DNA of 64,000 bases from Streptomyces sp. NRRL WC-3626 (GCF_000718785.1 NZ_JOCA01000026.1:48290-112289); one strand, 5' to 3'; counted from the first letter of the stretch, positions 33,966 to 43,878 are shown. Notes: a model not told the origin generated them from the letters alone. Translations and numbers: made by a program.

Positions 33966-36647
33966 TCACGAGGCGATCACGCGGACCGCCGTGATCTTGT
34001 ACTCGGGGCAGGAGGTGACGGTGTCCGCATGGCCGGAGGTGAGGCGGTTGACCCCGCTCGCCGGGAAGTGGAAGGAACAGAAGACCTGGCCGGGCGCGGT
34101 CTGTTCGCCGATACGGGCGACGAGCCGGGCCCTGCCGTGCCGGCTCTCCAGGGTGACCGGCTCGCCGTCGCGCACGGCGTACCGGTGCGCGTCGCCGGGG
34201 TGGAGGTCGAGGAAGTCGACGGGGTCGAGGGCGAGGTTCGCGCCGCGCCGGGTCATGCTGCCGGAGTTGTAGTGCGCCCAGCGTCGTCCGGTGACCAGGA
34301 CGAGGGGGTAGTCGTCGTCGGGGTCTTCACCGGGCGGCAGATAGGGGGCTGCGGCCAGGTGGGCGCGGCCGTCGGCGGTGGCGAACCGCTCCCGGTAGAG
34401 CTTCGCCTCGCCGGGGCGGCCGGGATCCCGGCAGGGCCACGGAACGGCGCCCTCCCGGTCCAGCCGGTCGTGGGACACCCCGGCGAAGACGGGGGCGAGG
34501 CGACCGCACTCGGCCAGGGCGGCGGCCGGGGTGGGGCAGCCGAGGTCGGCGCCCATGGCCGACGCGACGGCGTGCACGACGTCGAAGTCACTGCGTGCCT
34601 CTCCCGGTGGGGGCACGGCGGGGCGGACCCGCTGGAACCGGCGGTCGAAGTTGACGAAGGTGCCGTCCTTCTCCAGCCAGGACGCGACGGGCAGCACCAC
34701 GTCGGCACGGCGGGCGGTCTCGGACAGGAACAGTTCGCTGCACACCACGAGCGGGCACGCCTCCAGGGCCGCGGCCACCCGGTTCGCATCCGGGTCGGTC
34801 GCGCACACGTCCTCCCCGACGACCCACAGCGCCCGCAGCTTCCCCGCCCGCGCGGCGGCGAACATGTCCGGGATGCGCAGACCGGGCCGCTCGGGTACCG
34901 GAACGCCCCACACCGCCTCGGCACGGGCCCGCGCCGCCGGGTCGAGCACTCCGCCGTAGCCGGGCAGCAGGTCGGGCAGCGCGCCCATGTCCGAGGCGCC
35001 CTGGACGTTGTTCTGACCGCGCAGCGGGTTGACCCCGTACCCGCGACCGGTGCCGACGGCGCCGCGCAGGATCGCCAGGTTGGCCATGGACCGCACCCCG
35101 TCGGTGCCGTGCAGGTGCTCGGTGACCCCCAGGCCGTAGACGATCGCGGGGAACCCGGCCTCGCCGTACAGCCGGGCTGCGGCGATCAGGTCGGTGGCGG
35201 GCACCCCGGTGATGTCCGCGACCCGGTCCGGCGGATAGTCGGCCAGCAGCTCGGTGAGCCGGTCCAGTCCGGTGGCCCGCTCACGCAGGAACGCCTCGTC
35301 GGCGAGCCCTTCGGCGAGCAGGACGTGGGCGAGTCCGTGGAACAGTGCCACGTTGGTGCCGGGGCGGGGCCGCAGGTGCACGTCGGCGTGTGCGGCGAGG
35401 CCCACGGCACGCGGATCGGCGACCACCAGCCGGGCCCCGCGCAGCACGCTTTGCAGCAGCCGTGCCCCGACCACCGGGTGGGCCTCGACGGGGTTGGCCC
35501 CCACCACCAGCAGGCAGTCGGACCGTTCGACGTCGTCGAAGGTGTCGGTGCCGCCGGAGAGGCCGAAGGAGGCGGTCAGGCCGGCCGCGGACGGGGAGTG
35601 GCACAGGCGGGAGCAGTTGTCGACGTTGTTGGTGCCGATGACGGTCCGCAGGAACTTCTGGATCAGGTAGTTCTCCTCGTTGGTGGCTCGTGCCGAGGAG
35701 ATCATCGCCACCGCGTCCGGGCCGCCGTCCGCGAGAGCCGCACGCAGGCCGCGTGCTACGTGGCCGAGCGCCTCGTCCCAGCTGACGGGCTCCAGGCGGC
35801 CGGAACTCCTCAGCAGGGGCCGGGTGAGCCGTTCGGGGGAGGTCAGGTAACCATGGGCGAAGCGGCCCTTGACGCAGGCGTGGCCCTGGTTGACCGGGCC
35901 GTCGCGGGCCGGCAGTACGGCCGTGACCTCGCCGCCCGCCGTGACGACGTCCAGGGTGCAGCCGACACCGCAGTATCCGCAGGTCGTGCGGGTCGCGGGC
36001 GGCCGGCGGGCGGAGGTGAGCCCGCGCGCCGGGCCGGGTTCGGCGAGCGCACCGGTGGGGCAGGTGTCGACGCAGCCGCCGCACGCCACACAGTCGGACT
36101 CGGCCCAGGCCCCGCCGGTGCCGGGCGCGACCACGGTGCCGGCGCCCCGGCCGGCCAGGGTCAGGGCGAAGGTGCCCTGCACGTCGGCGCACATGCGGAC
36201 GCACCGGCCGCAGGCGATGCACAGGTCCCGGTCCAGCCGGACGTAGGGGTGGGAGTCGTCCCCGCCCCGGCCTCCGGCACCCTGCGCCGTGTCGGCGCCG
36301 ATGCCCAACGACCGGCAGAGTTCGGCGAGTTCACTAGGGTTGTCGTCGGCGAGGGCACGTGGCGGCAGGGCCGAGACGATCACCTCCACCGCCTCCCGGC
36401 GCAGCCGCCGGAGATCGTCGGTGCCGGTCTCGACGTGTACACCGGGGCCGGCCGGGGTCACGCAGGCCGCCACGGTCAGCCCGTCGGCGCTCACGAGGCA
36501 GGTACGGCAGGACCCCGCCGGGCCGGTCCGCTCGTCCGAGCACAGCGAGGGCAGGTCGGTCCCGGCCGCCCGCACCGCGGCGAGCAGGGAGGCCCCCTCG
36601 GGCACGGTGACGCCCGTGCCGTCGACGCGGATCTCGACTCCGCTCAT
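33966..36647 (-). CDS. NAD-linked formate dehydrogenase, molybdenum (alpha) subunit
   Basis: 893 residues. A NuoG-like N-terminus holds a [2Fe-2S] plant-type ferredoxin (CSDERTGPAGSCRTC), two [4Fe-4S] motifs (CIACGRCVRMCADVQ and CVACGGCVDTCPTG), then the molybdopterin domain with its own cluster (CGYCGVGCTLDV and HACVKGRFAHG). The active-site residue in NNVDNCSRLCHSPSA is Cys (codon TGC), not selenocysteine. The C-terminal MopB-binding domain ends SCPEYKITAVRVIAS. It oxidises formate to CO2 and passes electrons to the diaphorase subunit encoded just upstream. Its ATG overlaps that gene's stop by four bases (ATGA). FdhD and Mo-cofactor genes are not in view. Confidence 0.93.
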   Translation of the reverse strand: MSGVEIRVDGTGVTVPEGASLLAAVRAAGTDLPSLCSDERTGPAGSCRTCLVSADGLTVAACVTPAGPGVHVETGTDDLRRLRREAVEVIVSALPPRALADDNPSELAELCRSLGIGADTAQGAGGRGGDDSHPYVRLDRDLCIACGRCVRMCADVQGTFALTLAGRGAGTVVAPGTGGAWAESDCVACGGCVDTCPTGALAEPGPARGLTSARRPPATRTTCGYCGVGCTLDVVTAGGEVTAVLPARDGPVNQGHACVKGRFAHGYLTSPERLTRPLLRSSGRLEPVSWDEALGHVARGLRAALADGGPDAVAMISSARATNEENYLIQKFLRTVIGTNNVDNCSRLCHSPSAAGLTASFGLSGGTDTFDDVERSDCLLVVGANPVEAHPVVGARLLQSVLRGARLVVADPRAVGLAAHADVHLRPRPGTNVALFHGLAHVLLAEGLADEAFLRERATGLDRLTELLADYPPDRVADITGVPATDLIAAARLYGEAGFPAIVYGLGVTEHLHGTDGVRSMANLAILRGAVGTGRGYGVNPLRGQNNVQGASDMGALPDLLPGYGGVLDPAARARAEAVWGVPVPERPGLRIPDMFAAARAGKLRALWVVGEDVCATDPDANRVAAALEACPLVVCSELFLSETARRADVVLPVASWLEKDGTFVNFDRRFQRVRPAVPPPGEARSDFDVVHAVASAMGADLGCPTPAAALAECGRLAPVFAGVSHDRLDREGAVPWPCRDPGRPGEAKLYRERFATADGRAHLAAAPYLPPGEDPDDDYPLVLVTGRRWAHYNSGSMTRRGANLALDPVDFLDLHPGDAHRYAVRDGEPVTLESRHGRARLVARIGEQTAPGQVFCSFHFPASGVNRLTSGHADTVTSCPEYKITAVRVIAS

Positions 36648-38344
36648 GGTTCCCATCCCGCCAGTCGGTCGCCGTAGACGTGGGCGAGGCTGTGCACGGC
36701 GGGCGGAATGCGCCGTCCGAACGCGCACAGGCTCGCCTCGGCCAGAACATGCGCGAGACGCTTCCACTCGTCACCGGGGCCGGTGCCGGCGTCGGCGTCG
36801 GCGTCGGCGTTGGCAAGTTCCCGGCCGCGGCGCGAGCCCACCCGGCAGGGGGAGCACGCGCCGCAGCTCTCCGCCTCCGAGAACTCCCACACATGCCGGA
36901 GTACGTCCCGCGGCGTCACGTGCTGATCGATGGCGACCAGTCCGGCATGGCCCAACGCGGCACCGCGGGCCGCCAGGCCGGCCGTGGTGAGCGGCACATC
37001 GAGTGCGCCGGGGGCGAGAAAACCACCCAAGGGGCCGCCCACCTGGAGGGCGGTCAGCTCGCTGCCGTCCTTGAGGCCACCACCCAGTTCGGTGACGACG
37101 CGCTGCAGCGAGGTACCCAGCTCGACCTCGTACACTCCCGGCCGGGCAAACCGCTCCGAGAGGCAGACCAGTTTCGTACCGGTCTCCTCCGGTGTTCCGC
37201 GCCGGGCGTAGGCGTCGCCGCCCCGGGCCACGATCCAGGGGACGGCCGCCAAGGTCTCCACGTTGTTCACCACGGTCGGCGCGTCCCACAGTCCGCGCGC
37301 GGTCGGGTACGGCGGGCGCGGCCGGGCGCAGCCCCGGTCCCCTTCCAGACTGGCGATCAACGCGGTCTCCTCGCCGGCCACGTATGATCCGGCGCCCTCG
37401 ACCACCTCCACGGTCAGGGCAGTGCCCGTGCCGTGCACGGAGGTGCCGAAGTGCCCCTCGGCCCGGGCTTCCCCGGCCGCTTCCCGCATGCGTGCCAGCG
37501 CCGTCGGATACTCCGAGCGGACCAGCACCACCGCCCGGCGGGCGCCGCAGGCGAAGCAGGCCAGTGCCAGACCCTCCAGCACCCGCCGCGGGTCGGCCTC
37601 CATCAGCAGCCGGTCGGCGTACGATCCCGGATCCCCCTCGTCGCCGTTGGCCACCACCACGGTGCCGGGCGCCCGGCCGGCCGCCTCCCACTTCGCCGCC
37701 ACCTGGAAGCCCGCTCCCCCGCGTCCGCGCAACCCGGAGGCGGCCACCTCCCGCCTGACCCGGTCGGGATCGCCGGCCGTCACGATCTCCGGCCACACCT
37801 GCCACGCCGGTTCACCGGCGACCACCCCCGCCAGCAGCACGGGGGCACCGGTGTCGTCGGCCGCCGGGATTTGTGGAGCGGACGGTGGCTCGCGCCCTGC
37901 CAGCTGTTCGGCGAGCGCGGGCCCCGTGCAGGGTATGGCCCCGTCGAGCGCGGCGGGACCGGCGTAGCAGTACCCCAGGCAGCGGACGGCCTGCAGCGAG
38001 GTTGCTCCGTCGGGTGAAGCGGTGCCCGCGTCGACACCCACTTCCCGCTCCACCTGGGTGACGTGCCGTCCTGCCTGCGCGGCGAAGCACGCCGTCGCCG
38101 CGCAGATCCGCACATGGCGACGGCCGTGGGGCGAGACGAGGTCCGCGTAGTAGGCAGCAGGTCCGAGTGCGGCGGCTGCGGGGAGACCAAGACCGGCAGC
38201 GACGCCCGGAGCCCAGCTCCCGGGGCCGTCCGCCCTGCCCTCCCTGGCGTGAACCAGACGCTCGACCAGCCGCTCACCGGCTCTCCCACGCCGCTCCGAA
38301 AGAGCCCGGAAAGCGTCGAACCGGGCGGGACGCGCAACAGCCAT
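36644..38344 (-). CDS. NuoE-NuoF fused diaphorase subunit of formate dehydrogenase
   Basis: 566 residues. An N-terminal thioredoxin-like [2Fe-2S] domain (NuoE type: CAATACF and CLGYCYAG) is fused to a NuoF-like flavoprotein: LRGRGGAGFQVAAKWEA (NADH/FMN), GDEGDPGSYADRLLMEADPR, and a [4Fe-4S] site ESCGACSPCRVGSRRGREL with a downstream Cys in ASLCAFG. It transfers electrons from the formate dehydrogenase alpha subunit to NAD+. The ATG at 38344 has only a weak AAG upstream. A hexanucleotide repeat at 36788-36811 encodes an Ala-Asp run in a loop near the C-terminus. Confidence 0.92.
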   Translation of the reverse strand: MAVARPARFDAFRALSERRGRAGERLVERLVHAREGRADGPGSWAPGVAAGLGLPAAAALGPAAYYADLVSPHGRRHVRICAATACFAAQAGRHVTQVEREVGVDAGTASPDGATSLQAVRCLGYCYAGPAALDGAIPCTGPALAEQLAGREPPSAPQIPAADDTGAPVLLAGVVAGEPAWQVWPEIVTAGDPDRVRREVAASGLRGRGGAGFQVAAKWEAAGRAPGTVVVANGDEGDPGSYADRLLMEADPRRVLEGLALACFACGARRAVVLVRSEYPTALARMREAAGEARAEGHFGTSVHGTGTALTVEVVEGAGSYVAGEETALIASLEGDRGCARPRPPYPTARGLWDAPTVVNNVETLAAVPWIVARGGDAYARRGTPEETGTKLVCLSERFARPGVYEVELGTSLQRVVTELGGGLKDGSELTALQVGGPLGGFLAPGALDVPLTTAGLAARGAALGHAGLVAIDQHVTPRDVLRHVWEFSEAESCGACSPCRVGSRRGRELANADADADAGTGPGDEWKRLAHVLAEASLCAFGRRIPPAVHSLAHVYGDRLAGWEP

Positions 38345-38795
38345 GTCTTCATCGTGGCGGCAGTGAAACGACACCACAATCCGGGCCGTGGTCCGATCGC
38401 GTGCGTCCCGCGCACAGCCGGGCCGGCCCGCACCACGGGTGGGCCGGCCGCGTTTGCCGCGCGTTTTGGCGCGCAGCGCCGGACGTTGCCTCCGATGCGG
38501 CCGCGCCGTTGATGCCCACGCGCACGCTCGTCCATCGCCCTTCCGGTCCTCGTGCTTTCCGTGTCGCTGTCCGCCTTCCGGCCGATGCGTGGGCTGCCCT
38601 CGGGCCGTGCGGGGCCGAGCTGCCAGGACGTTCGGCTCGGCTCGTCCGCCGGTGCCGGGCCGGTGGGGCGGGTGCGCGGCGAGGACGGGGCCCTTGGACC
38701 TCCCCCGAGGGGCCGGCCGGCACCTGCCGCCGCGCCGGCGCGGGACGGACGCTGGTACCCGGGGCGGGGCATCGACGGCAGGCAGGGGGTATCCC
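38345..38795. other. Intergenic region between the fdh operon and ppdK
   Basis: About 450 bp with no supported gene. It should contain the promoter of the formate dehydrogenase operon. GGGGCCCTTGGACCTCCC near 38690 resembles a diverged DosR-type box on the reverse strand (GGTCC and GGGCC arms); I regard it as weak. Confidence 0.35.
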
Positions 38796-39085
38796 ATGGA
38801 GGCCACGCTCGTCCGGCCGTCCGCCGGACCACCGGTGTCCGGGGACCGCCCGGCCCCGGACCGGGCCGGGCCACACCGGCATCCACGCCGCACGGCGAGT
38901 CGGACCCGCCCCGCCGTTCGTGCCGGGGCACTCGAGTGCCGGCGCCGTCGTGGACCCCGGAGGGCGGGGCGACCCCGCCGCACGCCGCCGGACGTACCCG
39001 GGTGGTCTACGGGACCTGCCCCCGGAGAGCGTCGGGCGGTCTGTCGCCGGGATCCTGGACGGGCGGATCGAGGCCCGCGTCGTCT
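38796..39085 (+). pseudogene. Remnant of an AdhP-type zinc alcohol dehydrogenase gene
   Basis: The ATG at 38796 opens MEATLVRPSAGPPVSGDRPA, an AdhP N-terminus. Between about 38850 and 38871 the frame shifts by one, and the new frame gives HTGIHAARRVGPAPPFVPGH (lost catalytic-zinc region). It then jumps directly to a C-terminal-like LPPESVGRSVAGILDGRIEA. About 250 internal codons are missing. The frame then runs into the ppdK start without a stop. Confidence 0.6.
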
Positions 39086-39138
39086 GCGGGAGTGCCCCGT
39101 CCCAGCCGCCCCGACCACCCGGAAGGAAGGGTTCCGTC

Positions 39139-41823
39139 ATGACCCGTTACGTGTACGCGTTCACCGAGGGCGGCCGGGACATGGCCGGACTCCTCGGCGG
39201 CAAGGGCGCCAACCTCGCCGAGATGACCCGTCTGGGCCTGCCGGTGCCACCCGGGTTCACCGTCACCACCGAGGCGTGCCGTGTGTTCCTCGCCGGCGGA
39301 GGTGAGCCGGCCGGTCTCGCGCGCGAGATCTCCGATCACCTGAAGGGTCTGGAGCGGGCCTCCGGGCGGCGGCTCGGACAGCCCGACGACCCGCTGCTGC
39401 TGTCGGTCCGCTCCGGGGCCCGTTTCTCCATGCCCGGCATGATGGAGACGATCCTCGACGTCGGACTCAACGACGACTCGGTGCTGGGGCTGGCGAAGTC
39501 CTCGGGGAACGAGCGCTTCGCCTGGGACTCCTACCGCCGGCTCGTGCAGATGTTCGGCAGCACGGTCATGGGGGTCGACGGCGCCCTGTTCGAGGAGACC
39601 ATCACGGGCCTGAAGCGGGACCGCGGCGCGGCCGACGATCTGGGGCTGGACGCGGCGGATCTGGCCGGGCTCGTCGAGATGTACAAGGAGCTGATCCGCC
39701 GGGAGACGGGCGAGTCGTTCCCGCAGTCCCCCGCCGAGCAGCTGCGGCGGGCGGTGCTGGCCGTCTTCCGGTCCTGGAACATGGAGCGGGCCCGCGTCTA
39801 CCGTCGCCGTGAGCACATCCCCGACGACCTCGGCACCGCGGTCACCGTGCAGACGATGGTCTTCGGCAACCTCGGTCCCGGCTCCGGCAGCGGCGTCGCC
39901 TTCACCCGCGACCCCTCCACCGGCCGCAGTGGCCTGTACGGCGACTATCTGCCCAACGCGCAGGGCGAGGACGTCGTCGCGGGCATCCGCGACACCGTGC
40001 CGCTGGAGGAACTGGGCCGGCTGAACCCGGAGGCGTTCGACGAACTGTGCGCGCACATGGCCAGGCTGGAAAGCCACTACCGGGACCTGTGCGACATCGA
40101 GTTCACCGTCGAGCGGGGCAAGCTGTGGATGCTGCAGACCCGGGTGGGCAAACGCACCGCCGAAGCCGCGTTCACCCTTGCCGCCGAACTGGCCGGCGAG
40201 GGGCTCATCAGCGCCGACGAAGGGCTGGTACGGGTGAGCGGCGACGGACTGGCCCGGCTGATGTTCCCACGCTTCGACACCTCCGCGGTGGGCGCCCCGC
40301 TCGCGCACGGCATCCCGGCCTCGCCCGGAGCCGCCGTCGGCGCCGCGGTGTTCGACTCGGCCGAGGCGGTACGGCGGGCCGCCGCCGGGGAGAAGGTCGT
40401 CCTGGTGCGGGAGGAGACCACGCCCGACGACCTGCCAGGCATGATCGCGGCGCAGGCCGTACTGACCGGCCGCGGCGGCAAGACCAGCCACGCGGCCGTG
40501 GTCGCCCGCGGGATGGGCAAGGTGTGCGTGTGCGGCGCCGAGACGATCACCGTCGATGTGCGCGGACGGCGTTTCACCGTGGGGGACACGGTCGTCGAGG
40601 AGGGCACGGTCCTCTCGGTGGACGGTTCCGAGGGCACCGTCCACACCGGTGCGGCTCCCCTGATCGACTCCGCCGTGATGCGGTACTTCGACACCGGCGA
40701 GCACGCGGACGGGCTGGTGGGCGCCGTGGCCCGCGCCATGGAACACGCCGACGCGGTACGCCGGCTGGGGGTGCGCGCGAACGCGGACACGCCCGAGGAC
40801 GCCGCCCGCGCCCGCCGTTTCGGGGCCGAGGGGATCGGTCTGTGCCGTACCGAGCACATGTTCCTCGGCGACCGCCGTCAGCTCGTCGAGGCGATGATCC
40901 TGGCCGGCACCGACGCCGAACGCGAACGCGCCCTGGACGCGCTGCTGCCGCTGCAGCGGCGGGACTTCGCCGGGATCCTGGAGGCGATGGACGGCCTCCC
41001 GGTCACCATCCGCCTCCTCGACCCGCCGCTGCACGAGTTCCTGCCCGACCGCACCGAGCTCGCCGTACGGCTGGCCGCGGCCGAGGCCCAGGGCGCCCCG
41101 CCGACCCCGCACGACGCCGAACTCCTCGACGCCGTCAACCGCATGCACGAGGAGAACCCGATGCTGGGCCTGCGCGGAGTACGCCTGGGCCTGGTGGCGC
41201 CGGGACTGGTCGCCATGCAGGTACGGGCGATCGCCGAGGCCGTCGTGGAGCGCACGCGGGCGGGCGGGCACCCGCGGGCGGAGATCATGGTGCCGCTGAT
41301 CGACACCGTGGAGGAACTGCGGCTGGTGCGCGAGGAGGTGGACCAGGTCCTCGCCGACGTCTCCGCGGAGTCCGGCGTCACCGTGACCTGCCCGGTCGGC
41401 ACGATGATCGAGCTGCCCAGGGCGGCCCTCACCGCGGGCAGCATCGCCCAGGAGGCGCGGTTCTTCTCCTTCGGCACCAACGACCTGACCCAGACCACCT
41501 GGGGCTTCTCGCGGGACGACGTGGAGGCGGCGTTCTTCTCCGCCTATCTCGACAAGGGCATCTTCAAGGTGTCCCCGTTCGAGACGATCGACCGGGACGG
41601 CGTAGGACGCCTGGTCGAGATCGCGGTCGCCGAGGGCCGGGCCGCACGGCCGGAACTGAAGATCGGTGTCTGCGGTGAGCACGGCGGCGACCCCGACTCG
41701 GTGCACTTCTTCCACGCCGCCGGCCTGGACTACGTCTCCTGCTCCCCGTTCCGCATCCCGGTGGCCCGCCTGGAGGCGGGCCGGGCCGAGCTGTCCGGCA
41801 CCGAGGGCAGCGACAGCCGGTGA
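39139..41823 (+). CDS. ppdK: Pyruvate, phosphate dikinase
   Basis: 894 residues. An N-terminal ATP-grasp domain (about 1-340: GGKGANLAEMTRLGLPVPPG, SVRSGARFSMPGMMETILD and AFTRDPSTG) leads to the phosphohistidine domain (GRGGKTSHAAVVARGMGK) and a C-terminal PEP/pyruvate TIM barrel (CPVGTMIELPRAA, FFSFGTNDLTQTTWGFSRDD, GVCGEHGGDP). It interconverts pyruvate, ATP and Pi with PEP, AMP and PPi. The ATG at 39139 follows GGAAGGAAGG. In S. coelicolor a ppdK gene belongs to the OsdR regulon. Low-oxygen gluconeogenic or PPi-dependent metabolism is a plausible role. Confidence 0.95.
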   Translation: MTRYVYAFTEGGRDMAGLLGGKGANLAEMTRLGLPVPPGFTVTTEACRVFLAGGGEPAGLAREISDHLKGLERASGRRLGQPDDPLLLSVRSGARFSMPGMMETILDVGLNDDSVLGLAKSSGNERFAWDSYRRLVQMFGSTVMGVDGALFEETITGLKRDRGAADDLGLDAADLAGLVEMYKELIRRETGESFPQSPAEQLRRAVLAVFRSWNMERARVYRRREHIPDDLGTAVTVQTMVFGNLGPGSGSGVAFTRDPSTGRSGLYGDYLPNAQGEDVVAGIRDTVPLEELGRLNPEAFDELCAHMARLESHYRDLCDIEFTVERGKLWMLQTRVGKRTAEAAFTLAAELAGEGLISADEGLVRVSGDGLARLMFPRFDTSAVGAPLAHGIPASPGAAVGAAVFDSAEAVRRAAAGEKVVLVREETTPDDLPGMIAAQAVLTGRGGKTSHAAVVARGMGKVCVCGAETITVDVRGRRFTVGDTVVEEGTVLSVDGSEGTVHTGAAPLIDSAVMRYFDTGEHADGLVGAVARAMEHADAVRRLGVRANADTPEDAARARRFGAEGIGLCRTEHMFLGDRRQLVEAMILAGTDAERERALDALLPLQRRDFAGILEAMDGLPVTIRLLDPPLHEFLPDRTELAVRLAAAEAQGAPPTPHDAELLDAVNRMHEENPMLGLRGVRLGLVAPGLVAMQVRAIAEAVVERTRAGGHPRAEIMVPLIDTVEELRLVREEVDQVLADVSAESGVTVTCPVGTMIELPRAALTAGSIAQEARFFSFGTNDLTQTTWGFSRDDVEAAFFSAYLDKGIFKVSPFETIDRDGVGRLVEIAVAEGRAARPELKIGVCGEHGGDPDSVHFFHAAGLDYVSCSPFRIPVARLEAGRAELSGTEGSDSR

Positions 41824-42051
41824 CGGGCCGGACGGACGTCGACGGGGACCGGGCGGACCCCGCGGCGGCGCCCCGCCGGAGGGAAGCGGGACCGGCCGCC
41901 CGCCGCACCGCTTCCCGCGGGCCGTACGGCCCCACCCGTCGAGACGGAAGCACGAACCAAGGAGACCCCGGTCGCCGCACCGGACCGGCACACCACGACC
42001 CCGGGAAGGTTCTCGTTGACGGGGTCGCCGGCCCGATCAACGATCCGGTGA

Positions 42052-43878
42052 TCACAAGGAAGCGGACTGGTGGCCGGGGGTGACGGTCCTGTCGCGGAGG
42101 ACCTCGTCGATGGACTCCGCCCGCCACCGCCTCAAAAGGTCGTGGAACGCGACCGCGCCGTGCGGGTAGGCGGTCGGGCCGTTCGGCCGGCCGCGCCCTT
42201 CCGCGTTGTAGTAGCCGGGGGTGCATTCGGCGTGGAACCACTCGTGGTCGGCGGCGCCTCGGGACAGGGCGGCGATCCAGGCGTCCTCGGACGCGCGGGA
42301 GGGCTCGATCAGTGCTGCCCGGGACTCGGCGGCGGCGACGAGGGCCGCGGCGTGGACGGCGTGTTCGTCCAGCACGTGTGTGTAGTTGACGCTGCTGGCA
42401 CTCTGTGTGCCGCCCAGTTGGATGAGGTTCGGGAAGCCGTTGCTGGTGAAACCGTGCAGGGTGCGCGGCCCCTGCTTCCGCCACGCGTCCCGCAGCCGGA
42501 CACCCCGGCGGCCGAGGACCGGCATCCGGCCCGAGTGGACACCGGACACCCCGACGGAGAACCCGGTGGCGAAGACGAGGCAGTCGAGTGCGTACTCGTG
42601 GTCGCCGACGACGACGCCGTGCTCGGTCATCCGCTCGATGCCGTGGGTGTCCGCCGTGTCGACCAGGGTGACGTTGTCACGGTTGAACGCCTGGAGGTAC
42701 AGGTCGGAGAAGGTCGGGCGCTTGCAGGCGTACCGGTACCAGGGCTTGAGCTTCTCCGCCGTCTCCGGGTCGGTGACGATCTGCTCCACCCGGGCGCGGA
42801 GCTCGTTCATCTTGGCGGCGTCCGCCGACTCGTACGCCGTTTCGAAGGCGGCGCGATCGCCCTGCCGCCGGAAGCTCGGCAGAAGTTTCTCCAGAAGGCC
42901 GGCCGATGACGTCCACCGGTCGTCCACGAGGTCTTCCCCGGCGCTCTCGCCGGAGACGATCCGCAGGAAGTTGTCGCGGCGCCGGCTCGCCCAGCCGTCC
43001 TGGTCCGCGCCGACGTCCCGGGCGGTGGTGCGGCGGTTGGCGCGCACGTCCACGGTGGAGGGGGTGCGCTGGAAGACGTAGAGGTGCCCGGCGCTTTCGG
43101 CCAGTTCCGGGACGACCTGGATGCCGGTGGCTCCCGTGCCGACCACGCCCACACGCTTGTCCGCGAGCCCGGTCAGGCCCCCTTCCGGGGTGCCGCCCGT
43201 GTAGCCGTAGTCCCAGCGTGACGTGTGGAAGGTGTGGCCCCTGAAGTCCTCGATGCCGGGGATCCCCGGAAGCTTGAGCTCGGACAGGGTTCCCGTGGCC
43301 GTGATGACGTAGGTGGCCAGGAACCTGTCGCCGCGGTCGGTCGAGACGATCCACGCCTCGGACGTGTCGTCCCACGCCAGGGAGTCGACCGTGGTGGAGA
43401 ACAGGGCGTCCGCGTACAGGCCGAACTCCTCCGCTATCCGCGCCGCGTGACGACGGATCTCTTCACCGGGCGCGTACTTCCACTCCGGAACGTATCCCGT
43501 CTCGTCGAGCAGCGGCAGGTACACGTGCGACTCGATGTCGCAGTGGATTCCGGGGTACCGGTTCCAGTACCAGGTTCCCCCGAAGTCGCCGCCCGTCTCG
43601 ACGACACGCACCCGCCCGATTCCCCGCTGCCGCAGCCGTGCCCCCGCGAGGATGCCGCCGAATCCGCCTCCGACGACCGCGACGTCCACCCGGTCCCGCA
43701 GCGGCTCCCGCCCGGCCGGCTCGCCCGCGTGGGGATCGGCCGCGAAGTAGCCGAACTCGGCGTCGGCGCCGAGGTACTGCCGGGTTCCGTCGGGACGTAC
43801 CCGTCGCTCCCGTTCGGTCCGATAACGCTCCCGAAGATCGGCGAGTGCCTCGGCCGACAGCTCTTGCGCATGGGTCAT
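42052..43878 (-). CDS. Flavin-containing (Baeyer-Villiger-type) monooxygenase
   Basis: 608 residues. The FAD motif is VDVAVVGGGFGGILAGARLR (about residue 50), the NADPH motif KRVGVVGTGATGIQVVPELA, and the Baeyer-Villiger fingerprint FRGHTFHTSRWD lies between them. The C-terminus has DCLVFATGFSVG. It should insert oxygen next to a ketone to make an ester or lactone. Start: ATG 43878 with GAGG nine bases upstream, or 43893 next to GGAAGG. It is divergent from a lactonase-like lipoprotein, with a perfect palindrome between. The pair suggests ketone to lactone to hydroxy-acid conversion. Confidence 0.88.
   Translation of the reverse strand: MTHAQELSAEALADLRERYRTERERRVRPDGTRQYLGADAEFGYFAADPHAGEPAGREPLRDRVDVAVVGGGFGGILAGARLRQRGIGRVRVVETGGDFGGTWYWNRYPGIHCDIESHVYLPLLDETGYVPEWKYAPGEEIRRHAARIAEEFGLYADALFSTTVDSLAWDDTSEAWIVSTDRGDRFLATYVITATGTLSELKLPGIPGIEDFRGHTFHTSRWDYGYTGGTPEGGLTGLADKRVGVVGTGATGIQVVPELAESAGHLYVFQRTPSTVDVRANRRTTARDVGADQDGWASRRRDNFLRIVSGESAGEDLVDDRWTSSAGLLEKLLPSFRRQGDRAAFETAYESADAAKMNELRARVEQIVTDPETAEKLKPWYRYACKRPTFSDLYLQAFNRDNVTLVDTADTHGIERMTEHGVVVGDHEYALDCLVFATGFSVGVSGVHSGRMPVLGRRGVRLRDAWRKQGPRTLHGFTSNGFPNLIQLGGTQSASSVNYTHVLDEHAVHAAALVAAAESRAALIEPSRASEDAWIAALSRGAADHEWFHAECTPGYYNAEGRGRPNGPTAYPHGAVAFHDLLRRWRAESIDEVLRDRTVTPGHQSASL

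Noticed and set aside
35590-35640. Selenocysteine in formate dehydrogenase
   Set aside because: The active-site codon is TGC (Cys), so no recoding is needed for catalysis.
33852-36677. Plus-strand ORF of 941 codons opposite formate dehydrogenase
   Set aside because: Gly/Val/His-rich shadow; the iron-sulfur and molybdopterin motifs are all on the minus strand.
39007-41991. Minus-strand ORF of 994 codons opposite ppdK
   Set aside because: Shadow; the plus strand encodes a complete pyruvate phosphate dikinase.
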